From positions 496,001-560,000 of the forward strand of contig NZ_AP022575.1 in NCBI RefSeq assembly GCF_010730055.1: DNA of 64,000 nucleotides, written 5' to 3'. The first letter of the stretch is position 1. Each line of letters begins with the position of its first letter. The notes beneath the pieces were generated by a model. That model was given only the letters and a program-made list of their open reading frames with translations. It searched no databases and was not told where the DNA came from. This document shows, one piece after another, positions 45,525-54,438 of the stretch. A program made the position numbers and the translations under genes. Source of the DNA: Mycobacterium shinjukuense. GTDB taxonomy: Bacteria > Actinomycetota > Actinomycetes > Mycobacteriales > Mycobacteriaceae.

Positions 45525-46423
45525 GGGCCGCCGCGCCGCAGGGTTCTGCTGCCGGGGTCCAGCGCGTCGCGCAGGCCGTCGCCGGTCAGGTTGGCGCACA
45601 CCAGGATCAGCACCAAGACCCCGGCGGGAAACAAGAACACCCAACCGAAGGTGGTCGCGGATCCGGTCCCGTCGGCGATCAGGGTGCCCAGCGACACATC
45701 CGGCGGCTGAACGCCGAAACCAAGGAAGCTCAAACCGGTTTCGGCCAGGATGGCCGAGGCGACGTTGAGGGCGGCATCGATGATCAGGATGGACGCCACA
45801 TTCGGCACCACGTGGCCGACGATGATCCGTCGGCTGGAGACGCCCATATACCGTGCGGCCCTGATGAATTCGCGTTCACGCAAGCTCATCGTCATGCCGC
45901 GCACCATCCGGGAACTGATCATCCAACCGAAACCGGCCAGCAGCAAGACCAGGAAGATGATGTTGGCCGAATGCTTGGTTCGTGGCGTGACGATGGCGAT
46001 CAGGATGAAGCTGGGCACCACCAGCAGCAGGTCGACCACCCACATCAGCGCCCGGTCCCGCCAGGCCCCGAAGTATCCCGAGACGGCCCCGACGGTAGCA
46101 GCGATGCCGGTGGATATCACCGCGACACAGACACCGATCAGCATCGACTTCTGCATGCCCCGCAACGTCTGGGCCAGCAGGTCTTGGCCCAGCGCGTTGG
46201 TGCCCATCCAGTGACGGGCATTCGGTGGCTGCAGCAGCGCGTCAAAATCGAGGTCTTCATAGGAGTAGGGCAGCAGCGCGGGCAGCGCATAGCAGCCGAT
46301 GAACAGCAGCACCAGTGCCCCCAGCGAGGCCACCGCGGCTCGGTTGCGCAGGAAGCGGCGGAGCACCAGGGTGCGCCGCGAGGTGAATTCGGCCGCCTCG
46401 GCTGCCTCGGCCGGGGCGGTCAT
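45521..46423 (-). CDS. oppC: Oligopeptide importer permease OppC (Rv1282c orthologue)
   Basis: Inner-membrane permease of 300 residues with an N-terminal OppC_N segment and five to six helices. The EAA loop that contacts the ATPase reads EREFIRAARYMGVSSRRIIVGHVVPN. ATG 46423 overlaps the oppB stop by four bases; the open frame upstream is antisense noise over oppB. Confidence 0.93.
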   Translation of the reverse strand: MTAPAEAAEAAEFTSRRTLVLRRFLRNRAAVASLGALVLLFIGCYALPALLPYSYEDLDFDALLQPPNARHWMGTNALGQDLLAQTLRGMQKSMLIGVCVAVISTGIAATVGAVSGYFGAWRDRALMWVVDLLLVVPSFILIAIVTPRTKHSANIIFLVLLLAGFGWMISSRMVRGMTMSLREREFIRAARYMGVSSRRIIVGHVVPNVASILIIDAALNVASAILAETGLSFLGFGVQPPDVSLGTLIADGTGSATTFGWVFLFPAGVLVLILVCANLTGDGLRDALDPGSRTLRRGGP

Positions 46424-47397
46424 GACACCCGCACCCTGGGGTCCAGGGCGGCGTAGATGACGTCGGAGAGCAGCCCGGCCAGCAACACCACCGCGCCGGA
46501 GAACACCGTGATGGCCGCGACGATGTTGGTGTCCTGGGTCGAGATGCCCCGGATCGCCCATTCGCCCATGCCGTGCCAGCCGAAGATCTTTTCGACGAAA
46601 ACGGCCCCGGTGACCAGGCCCGCCACGCTGTAGGCGAACAGCGTGGCCATCGGTATCAGCGCGGTGCGCAGCCCGTGTTTGACCAGCGCGCGTCGGCGGG
46701 TCAACCCCTTGGCGCGCGCGGTGCGAATGAAATCCTGCCCGAGCACGTCGAGCATCGCGTTGCGTTGGTAGCGGCTGTAGCCGGCGGCAGCGACCAGCGC
46801 CAGCGTGAGCGACGGCAGGACCAGGTGCTGCACGCGGTCGCCGAGGTTTGCCCACACCCCGCCGGTCACCCCCGGTGAGGTCTCCCCGGTGTAGTCGAAG
46901 AGCTGAATGCCCAGCGCCCAGTTGACCCGCAGTGCGCCCAGGATCAACAGGTTGGCGATGACGAACGTCGGTGCGCTCAGTATCAGCAGCGCCAGCATGG
47001 TGACCAGGCGGTCGCTGAGCCGGTACTGGCGGATGGCGCCCCATGCCCCGATCACCACGCCCAGCACGGTGCCCACCACCGAGCCAACCACCAGCAGCCG
47101 CAGGCTGACGCCGATGCGGCGGCCCAGTTCGTCGGCGACCGGCTGGCCGGTGATCGTGGTCCCGAAATCGCCGCGAACCGCATGCGAAACCCAGTTGGCA
47201 TAGCGGATCGGTATGGGCTTATCCAGGCCGAGGTCATGGGCCTTGGCATCGATGACCTCTTGGGGTGGTCGTGGACTGCGCTGCATCAGGCTTTCCAGCG
47301 GCGAGAACGACAGCGAGGTCAGGCAGTAGGTCAAAAACGAGGCCAGCGCGAGCAGCGCGAGGTAGTTGAGTAACCGGCGCGCCAGAAAGCGTGTCAT
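46420..47397 (-). CDS. oppB: Oligopeptide importer permease OppB (Rv1283c orthologue)
   Basis: First gene of the operon: 325 residues, six membrane helices. The EAA loop is GQDFIRTARAKGLTRRRALVKHGLRTA. The start MTRFLARRLLNYLALLALASF places the first helix at once, as in all OppB proteins. Four-base overlaps through oppB-C-D and an eight-base overlap with oppA show a tightly coupled operon. Confidence 0.93.
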   Translation of the reverse strand: MTRFLARRLLNYLALLALASFLTYCLTSLSFSPLESLMQRSPRPPQEVIDAKAHDLGLDKPIPIRYANWVSHAVRGDFGTTITGQPVADELGRRIGVSLRLLVVGSVVGTVLGVVIGAWGAIRQYRLSDRLVTMLALLILSAPTFVIANLLILGALRVNWALGIQLFDYTGETSPGVTGGVWANLGDRVQHLVLPSLTLALVAAAGYSRYQRNAMLDVLGQDFIRTARAKGLTRRRALVKHGLRTALIPMATLFAYSVAGLVTGAVFVEKIFGWHGMGEWAIRGISTQDTNIVAAITVFSGAVVLLAGLLSDVIYAALDPRVRVS

Positions 47398-47740
47398 GCC
47401 CAACCAGCCGGCCAGTGTCGCATGGGCACAGGGTAGCGAGCCCCGCACGAGTTGGCGCCCTTCAACGATTGGTGCGCCACCGATCGGCCGCGACCAGCGC
47501 ATTTCCCGACTTCCGACGGTGCACCGAATCCCGCTCACACACTCGAGCCAGCAGGCCACGTGCCGCGCCCCGCACCCGCGTCCACCGGCGTCGCGATTGG
47601 CCGCGCGCACACCGGCTGACACCAGCGAGTTTCACAAATCCCGAAATCCTGGCGAACGTCCGCCGGCAAGCGTTGCACAAGGTCATTTGGCGCCGCCGAG
47701 GTCGTCCGGTCGGCCCACGAGGACGCAGTGGAGGATACCG
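47398..47740. other. Divergent intergenic region between oppB and a PE_PGRS gene
   Basis: No gene seen. It should hold the opp operon promoter and the PE_PGRS promoter. Confidence 0.4.
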
Positions 47741-49333
47741 ATGTCATTCGTGTTCGTGGCACCCGAGTTCGTCCAGGCGGCGGCGGCGGAATTGTCGAGC
47801 GTCGGCTCGGTGATCGTCCAGGCCAATGCGGCGGCCGCGTTCCCGACCACGGCCGTGGCGGCTGCGGGTGCCGATGAGGTGTCGGCAGCGGTTTCGGCGT
47901 TGTTCATGGCGCATGCTCAGGAGTATCAAGCGATCAGCGCTCAGGCGGCGCTGTTCCACGACCAATTCGTACGCAATCTGCAGGCCAGCGTGGGTGCGTA
48001 TGCCAACACCGAGGCGGCCAACGTCGTCGGGACGGTCGAACAGCACGTTCTCAATGCGGTCAACACGCCGTCGCAGCTGCTGACGGGTCGCCCGCTGATT
48101 GGCAACGGCGCTGATGGGACGGCTCCCGGTCAGGCCGGCAGTGACGGCGGGTGGTTGTGGGGTAACGGCGGCAATGGTGCGGCCGGTGCGGCTGGTCAGG
48201 ACGGCGGCCGCGGCGGTAACGCCGGGTTGATCGGCAGCGGCGGACACGGCGGGGCCGGCGGCGGGCTTCTTGCCTCAGCGGAGGCCAGCGTTGGCGGGGT
48301 CGGCGGGGCCGGCGGTCGGGCGTGGCTGTTCGGCAACGGCGGCGACGGCGGGGCGGGTGGACCTTTCGCGGCGGGCGGTCGCGGCGGTGACGCTGGCCTC
48401 ATCGGCAATGGCGGAGGTGGTGGGGCTGGCGGGTCAGGTCCACTTGTTGACGTCAACTTTGCACCAGGACCGGGCCACAAAGGTGGGGCCGGCGGGGCCG
48501 GCGGCAATGCCTGGCTGTACGGACACGGTGGGACCGGCGGGAACGGCGGGAACGGCGGAGTTGGAGGAGCCGGTGTCTTGGGCACTGGCGCGGGTACCGG
48601 TGGAGACGGCGGCGACGGCGGTGATGGTGGCCGGGGCGGGTTGATCGGTGCTGGCGGGGACGGCGGCATGGGCGGGGTCGGCGGCCGCGGTGGTAGTGGC
48701 GTTGATGGCGGCGGTGGTGGTCGCGGCGGCAACGGAGGGGTTGGCGGGGACACCGGGCTCATCGGCCCCGGCGGGGATGGCGGCGACGGCGGCGACGGCG
48801 GGGTCGGTGGAGACGCACAGGTGGATCCGGTGACCGGGAGCGTGGGGCGCAATGGCGGCGGTGGCGACGGCGGCAACGGTGGCGGCGGCGGTGCGGGCGG
48901 GATCGCCCCCGGTAACGGCGGATTGGGCAACGTCCTGACCGCCTTTCTGCAGCACAGCGCCGGTGATGGCGGTGACGGCGGGAACGGCGGGAATGCCGGC
49001 ACCAGCACCCTTTCCGGTGCACAACCCGCAACCGGTGGTGTAGGCGGCGGCGGGGGTGCCGGCGGCAATCTGTACGGCGCGGCCGGTGCGCCCGATGCGG
49101 ACCACGTGGGCTCGGCGGTAGCTCGGGTCGCGCAGGCCGCGCAGTCCCGCGACCCCATTGGGTTTGTCGAGGCCCTGAAGGTCCTCGGGCCTAAGCCGGT
49201 GGTCCTAAAACTTGGTGAGGTGGGTGAAGCCGGTGAAGGTCCGCCTCTGCTCCCTGGAGACGGCAGGGCTCTGGGAGACGGCGGTCCGGTGGGCGGACGC
49301 GGCGGGGGTGGCGGCGGCGGCGCCAGCGCGTAG
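47741..49333 (+). CDS. PE_PGRS protein, 530 residues
   Basis: PE domain (MSFVFVAPEFVQAAAAELSSV), linker LLTGRPLIGNGADG and a PGRS region of Gly-rich repeats with many Asp (GGDGGDGG). It ends with an atypical, more ordered 60-residue stretch (DADHVGSAVARVAQAAQSRD, PIGFVEALKVLGPKPVVLKL) before a final glycine run. ATG 47741 follows GGAGG. It is a probable ESX-5 substrate. No PE_PGRS gene sits between Rv1283c and Rv1284 in M. tuberculosis as I recall. Confidence 0.9.
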   Translation: MSFVFVAPEFVQAAAAELSSVGSVIVQANAAAAFPTTAVAAAGADEVSAAVSALFMAHAQEYQAISAQAALFHDQFVRNLQASVGAYANTEAANVVGTVEQHVLNAVNTPSQLLTGRPLIGNGADGTAPGQAGSDGGWLWGNGGNGAAGAAGQDGGRGGNAGLIGSGGHGGAGGGLLASAEASVGGVGGAGGRAWLFGNGGDGGAGGPFAAGGRGGDAGLIGNGGGGGAGGSGPLVDVNFAPGPGHKGGAGGAGGNAWLYGHGGTGGNGGNGGVGGAGVLGTGAGTGGDGGDGGDGGRGGLIGAGGDGGMGGVGGRGGSGVDGGGGGRGGNGGVGGDTGLIGPGGDGGDGGDGGVGGDAQVDPVTGSVGRNGGGGDGGNGGGGGAGGIAPGNGGLGNVLTAFLQHSAGDGGDGGNGGNAGTSTLSGAQPATGGVGGGGGAGGNLYGAAGAPDADHVGSAVARVAQAAQSRDPIGFVEALKVLGPKPVVLKLGEVGEAGEGPPLLPGDGRALGDGGPVGGRGGGGGGGASA

Positions 49334-49619
49334 AACGGATCACCCAAGTCCCGTCGCGCATGCCGGCGGGCCGGGTCCTGGCACCTTTGGCACGCGGGCA
49401 GCGCGGCTGGTGACGTCGCTGGCCAAGCGACCCATGAGTTGCATCCTGCGGCGTACCAGGTGCCCGGGGTGGATGGCGGGGATCGCCCGGTTGCCGACGG
49501 TGTGGTCATTCCGATCGGCCTGATTCTCACCGGTGACATCCGGGTCGTCGGTTGTTAATATGCACCGCGGCATCGATCTAGGTAGCAAAGTCCACTCCGC
49601 GTTGCCCGAGGAGACTTGT

Positions 49620-50111
49620 GTGACGGTCACCGACGATTACCTGGCCAACAACGCCAAGTACGCGAGCACCTTCACGGGGCCGCTACCGATGCCGCCCAGC
49701 AAACACGTGGCGATCGTCGCCTGCATGGATGCCCGGCTCGACGTCTACCGCATGCTCGGTATCAACGAAGGCGAGGCCCACGTCATCCGCAACGCCGGCG
49801 GGGTCGTCACCGACGACGCCATCCGCTCGTTGGCCATCAGCCAGCGGTTGCTGGGGACCCGGGAGATCATCCTGATTCACCACACCGATTGCGGGATGCT
49901 CACCTTCACCGACGACGACTTCAAGCGCGCCATCCAGGAAGAGACCGGGGTCAAACCGCCGTGGGCGGCCGAGGCTTTCCCCGATCCCGCCGAAGATGTC
50001 CGGCAGTCGTTGCGGCGCATCGAAAACAGTCCGTTCGTCACCAAGCATGTGTCGCTGCGCGGGTTCGTCTTCGACGTTGCGACCGGCAAGCTCAACGAGG
50101 TGACGCCCTAA
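49620..50111 (+). CDS. canA: Beta-carbonic anhydrase (Rv1284 orthologue)
   Basis: Zinc enzyme of 163 residues interconverting CO2 and bicarbonate. The Zn ligands and catalytic dyad are in CMDARLD (Cys35, Asp37, Arg39) and HHTDCGM (His88, Cys91). GTG 49620 with GAGGAG six to seven bases upstream gives the M. tuberculosis N-terminus (VTVTDDYLANN). It lies immediately upstream of the sulfate-activation genes but is separated from them by a strong hairpin. Confidence 0.95.
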   Translation: MTVTDDYLANNAKYASTFTGPLPMPPSKHVAIVACMDARLDVYRMLGINEGEAHVIRNAGGVVTDDAIRSLAISQRLLGTREIILIHHTDCGMLTFTDDDFKRAIQEETGVKPPWAAEAFPDPAEDVRQSLRRIENSPFVTKHVSLRGFVFDVATGKLNEVTP

Positions 50112-50112
50112 C

Positions 50113-50174
50113 GGCGAGCAGACGCAAAAGCCCCTATTTCGATCGCGAAATAGGGGCTTTTGCGTCTGCTCGCC
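50113..50174. terminator. Very long perfect hairpin after the carbonic anhydrase gene
   Basis: Arms of 29 bases (50113-50141 and 50146-50174) pair perfectly around a four-base loop, starting two bases after the stop codon. The arms contain the motif GCAGACGCAAAAG, which I associate with mycobacterial intergenic hairpins, and the loop side ends in a run of T/C on the plus strand. Confidence 0.85.
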
Positions 50175-50222
50175 CTCATTGACAGCGGCGGGGGAGGCTG
50201 GTTGCATGGTGAACAATGACCG

Positions 50223-50249
50223 TAAATTTGGTCAAGCCAACCAGATTTA
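50223..50249 (+). promoter_or_regulatory. AT-rich palindrome upstream of cysD
   Basis: TAAATTTGGT and ACCAGATTTA form 10-bp arms (one mismatch) around a seven-base spacer, 21 bases before the cysD start. This is the size and symmetry expected of a dimeric repressor site. The nearby Rrf2 regulator is a candidate ligand (inference). Confidence 0.6.
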
Positions 50250-50270
50250 TCAGGAATAGGGGAGGACCGC

Positions 50271-51194
50271 ATGACCGTCACGGCAGGCCCCGCGGCCGGG
50301 CAGTACGAGCTGAGTCATCTGCGCTCGCTGGAGGCCGAGGCGATCCACATCATCCGGGAGGTGGCCGCCGAATTCGAGCGGCCGGTGCTGCTGTTCTCCG
50401 GCGGCAAGGACTCCATCGTGATGCTGCACCTGGCGCTCAAGGCGTTCCGTCCCGGTCGGCTGCCCTTCCCGGTGATGCACGTGGACACCGGCCACAACTT
50501 CGACGAGGTCATCGCCACCCGCGACGAGCTGGTCGCGGCCGCCGGGGTGCGCCTGCTGGTGGCGTCGGTGCAGGACGATATCGACGCCGGCCGGGTGGTC
50601 GAGACGATCCCGTCGCGAAACCCGCTACAGACGGTGACATTGCTGCGGGCCATCCGGGAGAACAGGTTTGACGCGGCGTTCGGGGGTGCCCGGCGCGATG
50701 AGGAGAAGGCGCGCGCCAAGGAGCGGGTGTTCAGCTTTCGCGACGAGTTCGGGCAGTGGGACCCCAGGGCTCAGCGGCCCGAGCTGTGGAACCTCTACAA
50801 CGGGCGACATCACAAGGGCGAGCACATCCGGGTGTTCCCGCTGTCCAACTGGACCGAGTTTGACGTCTGGTCCTACATCGGGGCCGAGCAGGTCAGGCTG
50901 CCGTCGATCTATTTCGCGCACCGGCGCAAGGTTTTTCAACGCGACGGGATGCTGTTGGCGGTGCACCGGCACATGCAGCCGCGCGCCGACGAAACGGTGT
51001 TCGAGGCGACCGTGCGATTCCGCACCGTCGGGGACGTGACCTGTACGGGATGCGTGGAATCGGCGGCGGCCACCGTGGCGGAGGTCATCGCCGAGACCGC
51101 GGTGTCGCGGCTGACCGAGCGGGGGGCAACCCGGGCCGACGACCGGATTTCGGAGGCCGGGATGGAAGACCGCAAGCGCCAGGGGTACTTCTGA
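50271..51194 (+). CDS. cysD: Sulfate adenylyltransferase small subunit CysD (Rv1285 orthologue)
   Basis: Catalytic subunit of ATP sulfurylase, 307 residues, making adenosine phosphosulfate from sulfate and ATP. It belongs to the PAPS reductase-like PP-loop family, with LLFSGGKDSIVMLHLALKAF near residue 40 and the conserved RRDEEKARAKERVFSFRD. GGGGAGGA precedes ATG 50271. Its stop overlaps the cysNC start (TGATG), matching the obligate CysD-CysN complex. Confidence 0.95.
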   Translation: MTVTAGPAAGQYELSHLRSLEAEAIHIIREVAAEFERPVLLFSGGKDSIVMLHLALKAFRPGRLPFPVMHVDTGHNFDEVIATRDELVAAAGVRLLVASVQDDIDAGRVVETIPSRNPLQTVTLLRAIRENRFDAAFGGARRDEEKARAKERVFSFRDEFGQWDPRAQRPELWNLYNGRHHKGEHIRVFPLSNWTEFDVWSYIGAEQVRLPSIYFAHRRKVFQRDGMLLAVHRHMQPRADETVFEATVRFRTVGDVTCTGCVESAAATVAEVIAETAVSRLTERGATRADDRISEAGMEDRKRQGYF

Positions 51195-53047
51195 TGGCCG
51201 GGCCCACCACGCTGCTGCGGCTGGCGACCGCCGGCTCCGTCGACGACGGCAAGTCCACCCTGATCGGGCGCCTGCTCTATGACTCCAAGGCCGTGATGGA
51301 AGACCAATGGGCGTCGGTGGAGCAGACGTCCAAGGAACGCGGCCATGAATACACCAACCTGGCTCTGGTCACCGACGGTCTGCGCGCCGAGCGCGAACAG
51401 GGCATCACCATCGACGTCGCCTACCGCTATTTCGCCACCCCCAAGCGGAAATTCATCATCGCCGACACCCCGGGGCACATCCAGTACACCCGCAACATGG
51501 TGACCGGCGCGTCCACCGCGCACCTGGTGATCGTGCTGGTCGATGCCCGGCACGGTCTGCTCGAGCAGTCCCGCCGGCACGCCTTCCTGGCGTCGCTGCT
51601 GGGCATCCGCCACCTGGTGCTCGCGGTCAATAAGATGGACCTGATCGGCTGGGACAAAGAGAAATTCGAGGCCATTCGCGACGAGTTCCATGCCTTCGCG
51701 GCCCGCTTGGACGTGCAAGACGTCACGTCCATCCCGATCTCCGCCCTGTACGGCGACAACGTGGTGACCAAATCGGAGAAGACAGAGTGGTATGAGGGGC
51801 CGGCGCTGCTGGCTCATCTCGAGGAGGTCTACATCGCCGGTGACCGCAACCTGGTCGACGTGCGGTTCCCGGTGCAGTACGTGATCCGGCCACACACCCT
51901 CGACCATCACGACCACCGCAGCTACGCCGGCACGGTAGCCAGCGGGGTGATGCGTCCGGGCGACGAAGTGATCGTGCTGCCGATCGGCAAGACCACCCGG
52001 ATCACCGCGATCGACGGCCCCACCGGCTCGGTGGCAGAAGCCTTTCCGCCGATGGCCGTGTCGCTCAGCCTGGCCGACGACATCGACATCTCGCGGGGCG
52101 ACATGATCGCGCGCACCAACAACCAGCCGAGGGTCACCCAGGAATTCGACGCAACGGTGTGCTGGATGGCCGATGCGTCGGCGTTGCAGCCCGGCCGCGA
52201 CTACCTCATCAAGCACACCACCCGGACCACCCGCGCGCGGATAACCGGGCTGGACTACCGGCTCGACGTCAACACCCTGCATCGCGACAAGACCGCAACG
52301 GCGTTGACGCTCAACGAACTTGGCCGTGTCTCAGTGCGCACGCGCACGCCGCTGCTGCTCGACGAGTACACCCGCAACGCCAGCACCGGGTCGTTCATCC
52401 TCATCGACCCCGACACCAACGGCACGGTGGCCGCCGGGATGGTGCTGCGCGACGCCTCGGCACACCAGGCGAGCCCGAACACGGTGCGGCACAAGTCGCT
52501 GGTCACCGCCGCAGATCGGGCGGCCCGGGGCAGCACGGTGTGGTTGACCGGCCTGTCGGGCGCGGGCAAGTCGTCGGTGGCCATGCGGGTGGAACAGAAG
52601 TTGCTCGAAAAGGGTGTCCCCGCTTACGTTCTCGACGGCGACAATCTACGGCATGGGCTGAACGCCGATTTGGGCTTTTCCATGGCCGACCGGGCGGAGA
52701 ACCTGCGCCGGCTGGCGCATGTGGCGACGCTGCTGGCCGACTCCGGCCAAGTCGTCCTGGTGCCGGCGATCAGCCCGTTGGCCGAGCATCGCGAGCTGGC
52801 TCGTAAAATCCACGCCGAAGCCGGATTCGAGTTTTTCGAGGTGTTTTGCGACACGCCGCTGGCCGAGTGCGAACGGCGGGATCCCAAGGGGCTTTACGCC
52901 AAGGCGCGAGCGGGTGAGATCACTCATTTCACCGGGATCGACAGCCCGTACCAACGGCCGAGAAATCCCGACCTGCGCCTTACCCCGCAGCTGACCCTCG
53001 ACGAGCAGGCGCGGGCCATCATCGACCTTCTCGGCTCGCGAACGTGA
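51194..53047 (+). CDS. cysNC: Bifunctional GTPase subunit/APS kinase CysNC (Rv1286 orthologue)
   Basis: Fusion of 617 residues. The N-terminal GTPase (G1 GSVDDGKST, G3 DTPGHIQYTRNM, G4 NKMD) drives sulfurylase. EF-Tu-like beta domains span about 235-430. The C-terminal APS kinase (P-loop GLSGAGKSS near 454, LDGDNLRHGLN) makes PAPS. ATG 51194 overlaps the cysD stop. The fused form is the actinobacterial arrangement. Confidence 0.95.
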   Translation: MAGPTTLLRLATAGSVDDGKSTLIGRLLYDSKAVMEDQWASVEQTSKERGHEYTNLALVTDGLRAEREQGITIDVAYRYFATPKRKFIIADTPGHIQYTRNMVTGASTAHLVIVLVDARHGLLEQSRRHAFLASLLGIRHLVLAVNKMDLIGWDKEKFEAIRDEFHAFAARLDVQDVTSIPISALYGDNVVTKSEKTEWYEGPALLAHLEEVYIAGDRNLVDVRFPVQYVIRPHTLDHHDHRSYAGTVASGVMRPGDEVIVLPIGKTTRITAIDGPTGSVAEAFPPMAVSLSLADDIDISRGDMIARTNNQPRVTQEFDATVCWMADASALQPGRDYLIKHTTRTTRARITGLDYRLDVNTLHRDKTATALTLNELGRVSVRTRTPLLLDEYTRNASTGSFILIDPDTNGTVAAGMVLRDASAHQASPNTVRHKSLVTAADRAARGSTVWLTGLSGAGKSSVAMRVEQKLLEKGVPAYVLDGDNLRHGLNADLGFSMADRAENLRRLAHVATLLADSGQVVLVPAISPLAEHRELARKIHAEAGFEFFEVFCDTPLAECERRDPKGLYAKARAGEITHFTGIDSPYQRPRNPDLRLTPQLTLDEQARAIIDLLGSRT

Positions 53048-53772
53048 ACGATCACGAGCTGGCCGCCTGGCTGGCTACCCGGGCCGGCGCCGTGCTGCTG
53101 GGGGTGCGCGACGAGTTAGCGGAAGCCACCGAGTCCGAACGAAAAGCTGTGGGGGACAAGCGCTCACATGACTTCCTGGTGGCGGCGCTGGCCCGGTTTC
53201 GGCCGGCTGACGCGGTGCTGTCCGAAGAGGGCGCCGACAACCCGGTGCGGTTGCGCTCGCCGCGGGTGTGGATCGTCGACCCGCTGGACGGCACCCGCGA
53301 ATTCTCCGAAGCCGATCGTCAGGATTGGGCCGTACACGTGGCGCTATGGGAGACCGGCGAACTGGTCGCCGGAGCGGTCGCGCTTCCCGCGCAGGGCGTC
53401 ACACTGGCCACACCCGATGTCGCGGCGCCGGCCAAAAATCCGGACCCGCCGCGGATCGTGGTGTCGCGCACCCGTCCGCCGGCGATCGCGCTGCAAGTTT
53501 GCGAACGTCTCGGTGGCACCTTGGTAGCGATGGGATCGGCAGGGGCCAAGGTCTCGGCGGTCGTGCGGGGAGCGGCCGACGTGTATGTGCACGCCGGCGG
53601 TCAGTACGAATGGGATTCGGCGGCGCCGGTGGCGGTGGCGCGCGCGGCCGGTTTGCACACCTCGCGGATCGACGGTTCCCCGCTGCGGTACAACCAGCCC
53701 GACCCGCTGCTGCCCGATGTGGTGGTGTGTCGGCCGGAGTACGCCGACGCGGTGGTGAGCGTGACCGGCTGA
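53044..53772 (+). CDS. cysQ: CysQ-type 3'(2'),5'-bisphosphate nucleotidase
   Basis: Inositol-phosphatase-fold phosphatase of 242 residues. The Mg-binding motifs are LSEEGAD (near 58), DPLDGTREFS (near 80) and YEWDSAAP (near 190). Homologues degrade PAP, the by-product of PAPS use, and PAPS itself. The GTG start overlaps the cysNC stop by four bases, so it is made with the enzymes whose product it clears. M. tuberculosis CysQ (Rv2131c) is encoded elsewhere, so this is an added or differently placed copy. Confidence 0.88.
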   Translation: MNDHELAAWLATRAGAVLLGVRDELAEATESERKAVGDKRSHDFLVAALARFRPADAVLSEEGADNPVRLRSPRVWIVDPLDGTREFSEADRQDWAVHVALWETGELVAGAVALPAQGVTLATPDVAAPAKNPDPPRIVVSRTRPPAIALQVCERLGGTLVAMGSAGAKVSAVVRGAADVYVHAGGQYEWDSAAPVAVARAAGLHTSRIDGSPLRYNQPDPLLPDVVVCRPEYADAVVSVTG

Positions 53773-53773
53773 C

Positions 53774-53792
53774 GTGCCATTGCCAGTGGCAC
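53774..53792 (+). promoter_or_regulatory. Inverted repeat upstream of the Rrf2 regulator gene
   Basis: GTGCCA-N7-TGGCAC, perfect six-base arms, ends 11 bases before the regulator's start codon. It is a candidate autoregulatory operator. Confidence 0.5.
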
Positions 53793-53803
53793 AATCCTGA
53801 AGC

Positions 53804-54286
53804 ATGCGGATGTCGGCCAAGGCGGAGTACGCGGTTCGGGCGATGATCCAGCTCGCCGCGGTGGACGACGGCACGCTGGTCAAGACCGAGGATTTGGCGC
53901 AGGCGCAGGGCATACCGCCGCAGTTTCTGGTCGACATCCTGACCAACCTGCGCACCGATCGGCTGGTGCGCAGCCACCGCGGCCGCGAGGGCGGCTACGA
54001 ACTAGCCCGCCCGGGAACCCAGATCAGCATCGCCGACGTGCTGCGCTGCATCGACGGACCGTTGGCCAGCGTCCGCGATATCGGACTCGGTGACCTGCCG
54101 TACTCCGGCCCGACCGCGGCGCTGACCGACGTCTGGCGGGCCCTGCGGGCCAGCATGCGGTCGGTGCTGGAAGAAACCACCCTGGCCGACGTGGCCACCG
54201 GCGCCCTGCCCAGGCACGTCGCGCAACTCGCCGATGACTACCGGGAACAGGAGAGCAAGCGGCACGGCGCCCAACGCACCGTTTAG
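53804..54286 (+). CDS. Rrf2-family transcription regulator (Rv1287 orthologue)
   Basis: Winged-helix repressor-type protein of 160 residues. The N-terminal Rrf2 domain is typical (MSAKAEYAVRAMIQLA, IPPQFLVDILTNLRTDRLVRSHRGREGGYELARP). Only one Cys (LRCIDG) is present, so the three-Cys Fe-S site of IscR/NsrR is missing, as in the cysteine regulator CymR. Its position 31 bases after cysQ suggests it controls the sulfate-activation genes. The start may be ATG 53804 or 53810. Confidence 0.88.
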   Translation: MRMSAKAEYAVRAMIQLAAVDDGTLVKTEDLAQAQGIPPQFLVDILTNLRTDRLVRSHRGREGGYELARPGTQISIADVLRCIDGPLASVRDIGLGDLPYSGPTAALTDVWRALRASMRSVLEETTLADVATGALPRHVAQLADDYREQESKRHGAQRTV

Positions 54287-54295
54287 CCGCGAGAG

Positions 54296-54335
54296 CCGTC
54301 GGGTCGGGTGCGGATCTCCATCGAATACCCGACGG
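54296..54335. terminator. Possible hairpin between convergent genes
   Basis: CCGTCGGGT (54296-54304) and ACCCGACGG (54327-54335) are perfect 9-bp arms separated by 22 bases, just after the Rrf2 stop codon. The long loop weakens the case. Confidence 0.35.
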
Positions 54336-54438
54336 CATCGGGAAAATGCCCGCCGCGACCGGTGTCTGATCGTCGGACGAGCGCGCGTGTGGGTACACCG
54401 ACACGCCGGTTAGGCCGTCATCTCGCGGACGCTCGCCC

